This document shows positions 36,355 to 43,501 of a stretch of 64,000 nucleotides of DNA, piece after piece. This stretch comes from an uncultured Planctomycetaceae bacterium (GTDB lineage Bacteria > Planctomycetota > Planctomycetia > Planctomycetales > Planctomycetaceae). The position numbers were made by a program, and so were the translations under genes. Each line of letters opens with the position of its first letter. The stretch's first letter is position 1. The notes under the pieces are model-generated. The model saw only the letters and a program-made list of their open reading frames with translations, did not search any database and was not told the DNA's origin. Location of the stretch: assembly GCA_903871805.1 (NCBI GenBank), contig CAIQIE010000101.1, positions 62,001 to 126,000 on the forward strand. Direction: 5' to 3'.

Positions 36355-37824
36355 ATGACATTTCCTTTGTGTAGTGTGTCTGCGGGTCTGGTAAAAAACG
36401 GTTGCTCTGCTGCAGCGTTTCTGCTGAGTTTGGGTCTCTGCGCGGCGCCGCATCACGTTGCCGCAGAAGACTTTAGTATTTCACCATTGACGCCTGAAGA
36501 AAAGCAGGCGATGTCCGGCATCGAGCAATCTGAGGTGCTTTCCACAATCTCCTTTTTGGCCTCGGATGAACTTGCTGGCCGAGACACTCCGTCACCGGAA
36601 CTGAACATTGCTGCCTCTTACGTGGCATCGCGTTTCCGTGGGGCAGGGCTTGAGGGGCTGGGGCCGGATGGCAGCTTTTATCAGACACATGAACTGACCC
36701 AGCATGGACCTCCCATCGGAACCGTGGTTCTGAAACAGGGCGATCGGACCGTGGATGTGATTGGAGCAGTATTCGGTGGCGACGATCAGGTACTTGTCAA
36801 AGCCGGTATCACTTCGGACAACTCCGGGGCCTCAGTCAAAGGCGCCATCGTTCTGATTGACGAACCCTCACTGCCACCGCAGGCGGCCACGAATGTGTCT
36901 GCGGCCACTGTAACCCTCGCTCGACGGGTGCTGCCACTGGTCACTCAAGGGGCTGTGGCTGTGCTCATTCGAACAGGAAAAGACAGTCCGCTTCCCGAGG
37001 TATTGCAGCTGATGCGCGGGCGTCCCCTGATGCTGCCGGCCCAGTTGCAGGTCGCACTTCCCGTAGTGCTGATCCCGTCTGAAACAACGTTACAGGGGGA
37101 AATTGAACTCGCAGTACCACCACGCTCTGTGACTGTTTCGCCGGTCAAAAATGTTGTCGCCATACTCCGAGGCAGTGATCCGAACAAATCCAGCGAGGCC
37201 ATCGTATTCTCTGCTCATCTGGACCATATCGGACGACTTTCCGGCGATCGCGACGGGGACACGATCAACAACGGCGCAGATGACAATGCAACCGGAGTCA
37301 CAGCGGTGGTAACGCTGGCAGACGCCTATGCCGCCTTGCCGCAAAAACCAGCGAGATCAGTCATTTTCATGACGTTCTGGGGAGAGGAAAAAGGATTGCT
37401 CGGCTCGAAATACTATTGCGAGAATCCTCTTTGGCCCCTGGAGAAAACCGTTGCCAATATCAATATCGAAATGATCGGCAGACCCGAAACGGGAGCGGAA
37501 GAAAAAATGTGGGGAACCGGCTGGACTCGCAGTTCACTCGGTCAGCAAATGGCCGCAGGGGCCAGTCGCGCAGGGGTTGAGGTCTTTCATCGGGAAGATG
37601 TCAGTGAGATGCTCTACGCCCGAAGCGACAATTACTCCTTCGTACAAAAAGGTGTGATTGCGCACAGTTTTTCTGCAGGCTCGCTGCACAGTGATTATCA
37701 TCAGCCAACGGACGAGTACACCAGACTCAATATCGCTCACATGGCCCGTATTATCGAGGGGCTGTTTGCAGGAAGTCTTCCGCTCGCGAACGGCGAACTG
37801 ACCCCTGCTGCTGTCGCGAAATAG
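36355..37824 (+). CDS. M28 family zinc aminopeptidase with PA domain, exported
   Basis: 489 residues. An N-terminal segment with AAAFLLSLGLCAAPHHVAAE is a signal peptide. A PA-type insert occupies about 120-255. The M28 metal ligands are in order: His in FSAHLDHIG, Asp in GADDNATGV (bridging), Glu-Glu in WGEEKGLLGS, Glu in NINIEMIGRPE (Asp or Glu allowed), and His in DYHQPTDEY. The enzyme should remove N-terminal residues from peptides outside the cytoplasm. Convergent with the TIGR03545 gene. Confidence 0.93.
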   Translation: MTFPLCSVSAGLVKNGCSAAAFLLSLGLCAAPHHVAAEDFSISPLTPEEKQAMSGIEQSEVLSTISFLASDELAGRDTPSPELNIAASYVASRFRGAGLEGLGPDGSFYQTHELTQHGPPIGTVVLKQGDRTVDVIGAVFGGDDQVLVKAGITSDNSGASVKGAIVLIDEPSLPPQAATNVSAATVTLARRVLPLVTQGAVAVLIRTGKDSPLPEVLQLMRGRPLMLPAQLQVALPVVLIPSETTLQGEIELAVPPRSVTVSPVKNVVAILRGSDPNKSSEAIVFSAHLDHIGRLSGDRDGDTINNGADDNATGVTAVVTLADAYAALPQKPARSVIFMTFWGEEKGLLGSKYYCENPLWPLEKTVANINIEMIGRPETGAEEKMWGTGWTRSSLGQQMAAGASRAGVEVFHREDVSEMLYARSDNYSFVQKGVIAHSFSAGSLHSDYHQPTDEYTRLNIAHMARIIEGLFAGSLPLANGELTPAAVAK

Positions 37825-37875
37825 CCAGCAGGTCAGGAAGTCAGCATCAACGCATCACGCTCATACCCCGTGCCA

Positions 37876-40083
37876 TTATTTTTTGCCACCCAGACGGAAA
37901 CGCGGAATAATCAGCGGGGCGCGTTTTGGAGTGTGTTCGGCAGACTTCTCAGTCTGGTGCTGAGGATTCATTGGCTGCATCAGCCCGGGGAATAATCCGG
38001 GCAGTAACCCCGGCAGCGTGACGGGCAGTACCACCGGCGTGTTCTCCGCACTCGCGGGGGGCGCCGGGAATTCTGTGGAGGTTATCCGAGGCTCAGCATC
38101 GACAGGCCCCAGTGGCGGGGCCCCGGGAATCGTGCCCGCCATCAGGCCCGGAAAAAGACCGGCAAGGTTACCAGGAAGAAAGCCGGGGATCGTTAATGTC
38201 GGGGCCGGAGGCAGCTGATCGGGAGAGATTGGCAACTTCCTGAGAATGGCCTGAGGTATCTGGCCCTGCATCGCACCATCAAATTCATTCAGAACACGCT
38301 GAACTTTCTTTTGATCCTTTTCTGAAAGCAGACTGGACTGTGAAACCTGTCTGGCAATTGTCACTGGATTCGCTTTTCCGGACTGCAGACTGACCAGAAT
38401 TGACTGCACATCCCGAATCTGTGCCATCAGTTTCTGATTATCTTCAGCCAGATGCTGATACTCATCAGCAAATCGCAGTTTCAGTTTTTCCAGTTGTTCT
38501 GACGCGTGATCATTAACTTCCGCCAGCAGGCGATCTCTGGCCTTTTCCAGTTGATGGTAGAAGGCAGTCTGAACCCCTTCGGCAATCTGTTCGCCAATGT
38601 CGGAAGTCAGAGCAATGTCCGGTTTCTGAAGAGTGCCATTCAGGGCGACTAACGCGTCAAGTGTCTTCACGGAGCCCAGTGCTTCGTTGGTGGCCTCCAT
38701 GATCTCAGGTCGGATATCCTTCGATGCGTCAAAGCTCAACCCCTGAATGTCTGATCGCAGATTGACAAAGCCCTGCATCTGATCGCCGGAGAAACGCAGC
38801 TTCATGTTCCATGCAAGGTTCCTGAGTGCTGCCTGAAACATCGCTTCTTCGCGTCGACCAGCGATCAGCTCAAAGCCATCCGAATCCTGGTATTCAGCAT
38901 CCAGCTCGCTGCTGAGGATGTCGCCCGTTGCATCCACCGTCACATTCAACCGCAATGGTTTTTTGCCAGCAGCAGTTAGCTGAAAGACACTGGGACGCCC
39001 CAGTAGTTTGGGATCTTCTGTCACATCCTTAACGCTGGCAGCATAAGGAATCATCTCTTCGTCGATGGAAATGGAGCCGGACAGCTGCAGATTCTTCAGA
39101 TGCACTTCCGGTGCAGGACTGGTCAGCAGCACCGGAAATTGTCTGCCTGCACTCCGAGGTGGCCGAACCTGCGCAGCCAGATCTGACTGCCATTCCCTGA
39201 TAGTTTCAATCCATGACAGTGTCTGCTGAATTCGCAGATACATGGCTTTGCCAAGCAGAGCCTGAGAAATCCGGGGCCCGTCAGGTTTCAACAGGGTAAT
39301 TTTGTGCCTGATCATCTCCTGATCGTGCAGCCTTGCCGCATTCAGGGCCTCAAAGTCCGCTCGCACTTCCGGCGTGATGCCCTTGAGTTCATTCTGGAAC
39401 TCCTGCGCTTCACGAAGAAGCGCGTCAGCTTCCTGTGCCAGCTGGAGATATTTCTCGATTTGCTCCAGCGTATCACCCTGCTTCGCAGATTTGAATTTCT
39501 CGTCCAGAGCGCGCACCCGCGGCTCCATCGCCTTCGCTCGATCTTCCAGCTCACTGAATCGCGTATCCCATCGGGAATAGATTCCTGATCCTACGCGATA
39601 CGTTTCCAGAAGATTGGGATCCAGCTGATCCCGTACCTGCTTCGAAAGCTGCGCCAGCCATTCGTCGCCCAGTTCAGTGACCTTCTCTGACAACCACGAA
39701 GGCTCCGTCGATGTCGGGACTTCCGATTTCTCCAACTGTCCGTCATCACTGCGCGCAGTATCAAATTTCAAGTTTTCAATACGACCGTCGTCAATCACAA
39801 AGCGACGCATTGAAAGCGATCGAGACTCCAGCTGCAGGTGCATTCGTTCAAATTCAAACAGATTCCTGCCACTACGTCGCGCACTGGCGACCGCGACGTT
39901 ATCGACACTGACTGTCGGAGGAAAAAACTGCGTTCGCAGGTTCGCGATATCGACTTTTGCACCCGAGACCGACTGCAGTGCCTGTACCACAGAATATCTG
40001 AGCAGCGGGTCCATGCCCCACTTCATAAACCCCCAGAGGCAGACAACGATTATCAGGCGGGGTAAAATCCATTTCCAGCGCAT
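37876..40083 (-). CDS. TIGR03545 family protein (AsmA-like, with Pro/Gly/Leu C-terminal repeats)
   Basis: 735 residues. Single N-terminal helix (ILPRLIIVVCLWGFMKWGMD), then the AsmA-like opening QALQSVSGAKVDIANLRTQF and VSVDNVAVA. Central coiled coil about 155-270 (TLEQIEKYLQLAQEADALLR), a beta-rich middle and a second coiled coil (about 515-600). The C terminus repeats PGFLPGNLAGLFPGLM and PGLLPGLFPGLMQP. TIGR03545 is characterised only as the partner of TIGR03546, which is encoded directly upstream here, 61 bp away. The large extracytoplasmic part suggests a role at the envelope; function unknown. Confidence 0.9.
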   Translation of the reverse strand: MRWKWILPRLIIVVCLWGFMKWGMDPLLRYSVVQALQSVSGAKVDIANLRTQFFPPTVSVDNVAVASARRSGRNLFEFERMHLQLESRSLSMRRFVIDDGRIENLKFDTARSDDGQLEKSEVPTSTEPSWLSEKVTELGDEWLAQLSKQVRDQLDPNLLETYRVGSGIYSRWDTRFSELEDRAKAMEPRVRALDEKFKSAKQGDTLEQIEKYLQLAQEADALLREAQEFQNELKGITPEVRADFEALNAARLHDQEMIRHKITLLKPDGPRISQALLGKAMYLRIQQTLSWIETIREWQSDLAAQVRPPRSAGRQFPVLLTSPAPEVHLKNLQLSGSISIDEEMIPYAASVKDVTEDPKLLGRPSVFQLTAAGKKPLRLNVTVDATGDILSSELDAEYQDSDGFELIAGRREEAMFQAALRNLAWNMKLRFSGDQMQGFVNLRSDIQGLSFDASKDIRPEIMEATNEALGSVKTLDALVALNGTLQKPDIALTSDIGEQIAEGVQTAFYHQLEKARDRLLAEVNDHASEQLEKLKLRFADEYQHLAEDNQKLMAQIRDVQSILVSLQSGKANPVTIARQVSQSSLLSEKDQKKVQRVLNEFDGAMQGQIPQAILRKLPISPDQLPPAPTLTIPGFLPGNLAGLFPGLMAGTIPGAPPLGPVDAEPRITSTEFPAPPASAENTPVVLPVTLPGLLPGLFPGLMQPMNPQHQTEKSAEHTPKRAPLIIPRFRLGGKK

Positions 40084-40143
40084 GCTGTACTCTCTTCAGA
40101 CAGTCTACAGTCTCAGGAATGATGCTCAGTGAGAATTGTGACG

Positions 40144-40656
40144 CTATTCCACGGCACTCAACCGATTTGCCACTTCCGCTCCCGTCAACACTCGCAGCAG
40201 CCACGAACGTTTCGCATACATCGACAAAACGCCGGAGTATCGCTGAAATAGTGGCCGAGTCGCAAAATGTACGGGCAGCATCAAGATCAGCCCTGTAACG
40301 AAACTTCCCATCACTATCGAATTGTCAAAATCCGTCCATGGAACCCACGGGATGTCGTAAAGCCATGTCCACGTTCCAGCCAGAGACGGCTGTGAAAGCA
40401 CGTACCACCCAATCTGGTCAAAGAGCGAATCACAGGAGACCGCTATTGTCGCGGCCAGCATTGCCCCCAGCGCTGCGACCGCAAGGTTCAATCGCGTCGC
40501 TGCGAGGATCAACCCCAGTGAGATTGCCAGCAGGTTACCTTTCGGAACCAGCCCGAGCAGTATCCCAAAGGCCAACCCCATCGACTTCTGTCGCGGAGTT
40601 GTCTCGAAGATCATCGCACTCAACAACAATCTTAAAGGTCGCAGAATCAGAAACAT
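40144..40656 (-). CDS. TIGR03546 family membrane protein
   Basis: About 170 residues; the ATG at 40656 begins FLILRPLRLLLSAM; an ATG at 40674 is an alternative. Three or four helices are visible, including GLAFGILLGLVPKGNLLAIS, LGLILAATRLNLAVAALGAM and IVMGSFVTGLILMLPVHFAT. The motif GLVPKGNL matches TIGR03546, known as the small membrane partner of TIGR03545. Both genes are on the minus strand in the order 03546-03545, the usual arrangement. Confidence 0.9.
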   Translation of the reverse strand: MFLILRPLRLLLSAMIFETTPRQKSMGLAFGILLGLVPKGNLLAISLGLILAATRLNLAVAALGAMLAATIAVSCDSLFDQIGWYVLSQPSLAGTWTWLYDIPWVPWTDFDNSIVMGSFVTGLILMLPVHFATRPLFQRYSGVLSMYAKRSWLLRVLTGAEVANRLSAVE

Positions 40657-41090
40657 GTGGCATCCTTGTTTCACAACGCATGACGCCGCCCATCCTGAGA
40701 ACAGTCCGCGTCATTTCATTTGTCACAACCCTCGAAGCATGCGTGCACACGCCCTTCCAGATCAATTCCGGTTCCGGATAATGCAGAGCCCACCTGAAAA
40801 CCCGGATTCTTTCACTCGCAGACATTCGGCCAATTCTGCCAGTGCATCGCTGAAAACAATCGCGTCTGCCGAACCAGCAGGACCGGCAGATTCTCCGACT
40901 GCCAATCCGCCGCTCTCTCATGTCTCTGTCGGGAAAAAATTCCTTCGACCGTTAAACTGATACCCCGTGGGAAACTCTGCGGTTTCTGACCAGGTCTGCC
41001 GAGCAGATGACAGCAGTCTTTCCCGGTCACAAATATCTCGGTCAGGCTTGACCACCGATCCCTCTCTACGCGTACCGGAGATTCTGTTCA
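40657..41090. other. intergenic region between divergent TIGR03546 and pncC genes
   Basis: 434 bp. No gene, RNA or strong inverted repeat recognised; should hold both promoters. Confidence 0.4.
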
Positions 41091-41603
41091 ATGTCTTCTC
41101 AGTCATCGCTGGATCTGCATGCCGCATCACTCTTTCAGTCGCTGATTAGTTCAAAGCAGAATCTGGTGCTGGCAGAAAGTTGCACGGGGGGCCTGATTGC
41201 TGCAACGCTGGCTCGCTTGCCCGGTATCTCGGGATACCTTGCTGGCAGTTTCGTGGTGTACCAGATCAACAGCAAGGTCCACTGGCTGGGGGTCTCACAG
41301 GAACTCATCGATACAGAGAATGTTGTCAGCGAGCAGGTGGCTGTCAGCATGGCCAAAGGAGCGTTGACATGTACTCCACATGCCAGCGTGTCGCTGGGGA
41401 TCACTGGACATCTTGGCCCCGGTGCTCCCTCCGAACTGGACGGTGTTGTCTGGATCGCTGTCAGTTCCTGCGATGGAACATCCGTTACAAGACAAGTGCT
41501 GCTGCCGCCTCGGGCAGATCTGTCAGACCTGCAACTTCGCCACCACCGCCAGCAAATGGCCACTGAACAGGCGATGGTCATGCTGCGGGATTTTTTGGAC
41601 TAA
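41091..41603 (+). CDS. pncC: nicotinamide-nucleotide amidohydrolase (CinA C-terminal domain family)
   Basis: 170 residues, the stand-alone PncC/CinA-C length. Signature LAESCTGGLIAATLARLPG, then SFVVYQINSKVHWLGV and SLGITGHLGPGAPSELDGVV. The enzyme deamidates NMN to NaMN in the cytosol, recycling pyridine nucleotides. The usual SYSN variant after the first block is here VVYQINSKV, an acceptable substitution. The N-terminal molybdopterin-like domain of full-length CinA is absent. Confidence 0.9.
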   Translation: MSSQSSLDLHAASLFQSLISSKQNLVLAESCTGGLIAATLARLPGISGYLAGSFVVYQINSKVHWLGVSQELIDTENVVSEQVAVSMAKGALTCTPHASVSLGITGHLGPGAPSELDGVVWIAVSSCDGTSVTRQVLLPPRADLSDLQLRHHRQQMATEQAMVMLRDFLD

Positions 41604-41727
41604 TCACACAATCAAAGCCTGCAAAACCCTATCGCAGAAATATCGAGGGGTTTCCACACACTGATTGCGGCAATCGTTTCCTGGCCTCACACTGATTGCA
41701 GCGACAATCCACGACCGCTGAAACCAG

Positions 41728-41769
41728 AAAACAAAAACAGCCATCGCTGGTGTTACCCTGCGATGGCTG
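41728..41769 (-). terminator. Rho-independent terminator of the tRNA-Gln gene
   Basis: 10-bp perfect stem CAGCCATCGC (41738-41747) and its complement (41760-41769) with a 12-nt loop. Read on the minus strand it is followed at once by TTTTTGTTTT. It begins 11 nt after the tRNA 3' end. Confidence 0.88.
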
Positions 41770-41780
41770 ATTTCAGACAA

Positions 41781-41852
41781 TTACCCCGTAGGGATTTGAA
41801 CCCCAACTGACAGTGCCAGAAACTGTAGTGCTACCAGTTACACCACGGGGTA
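41781..41852 (-). tRNA. tRNA-Gln (anticodon CTG)
   Basis: 72 nt, minus strand. Acceptor stem TACCCCG/CGGGGTA (7 bp), D arm with GTGT/GCAC, anticodon stem ACAGT/ACTGT enclosing loop TTCTGGC, anticodon CTG at positions 34-36 reading codon CAG, T arm TGGGG/CCCTA with loop TTCAAAT, discriminator A. CCA is not encoded. All four arms fold without mismatches apart from G-U pairs. It has its own promoter and terminator and stands alone. Confidence 0.96.
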
Positions 41853-41889
41853 TCGTGGTCTACCGAACTTGACCTCGGTACGGGGGAAG

Positions 41890-41918
41890 ATGGTAACGTC
41901 CAATGCCATCCATGTAAA
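41890..41918 (-). promoter_or_regulatory. sigma-70-type promoter of tRNA-Gln
   Basis: On the minus strand: -35 TTTACA (41918-41913), exactly 17 nt, -10 TACCAT (41895-41890). Transcription would begin about 30 nt upstream of the mature tRNA 5' end. Five of six and four of six consensus matches; position relative to the tRNA supports it. Confidence 0.6.
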
Positions 41919-42016
41919 GCGTGCCTTTTTTTGATTGCGATAACTCTCGCAAGACAGAAATTTCGCCAGATTTTTGCAGAAAAGGATTGAAATCCGCTGC
42001 TCCACTCCAACCAGCG

Positions 42017-43300
42017 TCACTCCTGAGCAAATGTCGATTCCCGCCCAACCATATAGGAAATGGCCAGATGGGGCGTCTCCAGACGCTTTTCTCCCTGTCC
42101 TACAGACCGCACTCCCGCTTCAACAAGACCCGTTGTCAACAGCGTTCTCTCGAGTGGACACGCTGCTTTTCCCGTGACAAATGTGGCTTCCGCTTTGGCC
42201 ATCAGCTCGGCCGAGTACGCCACGTTGGGAACGGAGGGTAAATAAAACAGCGTGGACAATGGTTGTTCCTGCCCGCGAATCTTCGCCGCAAACGTAAAGT
42301 CTCCCACAAGACCATTCATCAGCAGCATCGTAGCCTTCATTCCATCCGCATACTCAATGCGATAAGCCACAGGCTCCGCAACCCACTCCTGCATCTGCTT
42401 CCGCGTCGGAAAACGATGGCTATAGGTCTCCGGCTGAGTCAACGTCTGACTGCGCGAAAGACAGGCTTCGAACAACTGTGAATTCCAGCCGCCAGCCTGC
42501 CAGTTTCCGGCATCCATCGCCCTCCAGACCGAATCTCCCTTCAGCCCCTGAACAGCCACCACGCCCGTCTCACCCCCACGTCTGCGCTCCGCCATACACT
42601 GAATCACCTCCAGCGCATGAAAGTCGTAACTGTCCATCCCACCAATCGCCAAACACAGCACCTCGTCAACTTCAGCCCCGAATGGAAGATCCACGGCAGG
42701 CATTCTCCAGGTTCCGGGCAGGGAGGAACCCGCTGCGAACGCAAACTTCAGTTCGCGAGAAAGATCATACATCTCCCGTGCCCATTCCCACTTCCATGAT
42801 AAATGCTTGTCGTTAAAGACAGGCACCGCGCGACCATCCGCCCGAAAGACATCCGTTGCCTGTTTGAATAGCTCGTAACGGGGATATTGGGTCTGTCCAA
42901 ACTTCGTCACCTCGTACTTCCCGTGCTCGCCAATCAGCAGAACAGCATCCACAGCCAGCTTGTCGCCGCCACACCGAAGCGCCTCAGCCACCGTTGGATA
43001 AATCGGAAATCCAAATTCCGCAGAGCGCTGACGGCTAAGATCATTGGACGGAAACTGATCAACATACGCCGAAACCACACTCAACGCCGGTGTGTGCCAT
43101 CGGCCTCCCCGCGGATAGCCAACCAGAAAACGCTCAGCCATATGCCAGGCATGCGAATGATAACGCCACTCAGTCGTCAGCACCGCCAGCCGACCCCGTG
43201 TTCCCTTTTGCTGCGAAGACTGATCCTGCGCGGCATGCAGCACGCCCTGCGAAAGCAGCCCCGCGCCTGTCATCTCAAGAAACGCCCGTCGGTTCAACAT
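42017..43300 (-). CDS. Tat-exported protein of unknown function
   Basis: 427 residues. Clear twin-arginine signal NRRAFLEMTGAGLLSQGVLH with likely cleavage near HAAQ. The mature part begins RLAVLTTEWRYHSHAWHMAE and contains VDAVLLIGEHGKYEVTKFGQ, VFNDKHLSWKWEWAREMYDL and GGMDSYDFHALEVIQCMAER. The arrangement of an N-terminal alpha/beta part and a following beta-rich part recalls oxidoreductase-like (Gfo/Idh) proteins, but no dinucleotide GxGxxG motif is visible. Related unnamed proteins occur in other planctomycetes. It is followed on the same strand, about 200 bp upstream in gene order, by the esterase/SMP-30 gene. Confidence 0.7.
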   Translation of the reverse strand: MLNRRAFLEMTGAGLLSQGVLHAAQDQSSQQKGTRGRLAVLTTEWRYHSHAWHMAERFLVGYPRGGRWHTPALSVVSAYVDQFPSNDLSRQRSAEFGFPIYPTVAEALRCGGDKLAVDAVLLIGEHGKYEVTKFGQTQYPRYELFKQATDVFRADGRAVPVFNDKHLSWKWEWAREMYDLSRELKFAFAAGSSLPGTWRMPAVDLPFGAEVDEVLCLAIGGMDSYDFHALEVIQCMAERRRGGETGVVAVQGLKGDSVWRAMDAGNWQAGGWNSQLFEACLSRSQTLTQPETYSHRFPTRKQMQEWVAEPVAYRIEYADGMKATMLLMNGLVGDFTFAAKIRGQEQPLSTLFYLPSVPNVAYSAELMAKAEATFVTGKAACPLERTLLTTGLVEAGVRSVGQGEKRLETPHLAISYMVGRESTFAQE

Positions 43301-43501
43301 TCTGATCTCCCTGAGTCACGGTCAGCACACCAGCAGAATTTCGACAGTTCCTTCGACAATTCAAGGTCCCCAGCCACCACGGACACACCCACCAGAACAG
43401 CGCCGCACGCGGTCATTGCCCACCGTCCGCCAAACTCTCGTGGAGCGAGGAATACAACCCGCGCACTACTCAACTGACCGCAATTTTTTCCCGGTGAATC
43501 A

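Noticed and set aside
41657..41709. Direct repeat CACACTGATTGC at 41657-41668 and 41688-41699 as a CRISPR-like or attachment element
   Set aside because: Only two short copies with no spacer array, integrase or tRNA-3'-end duplication nearby.
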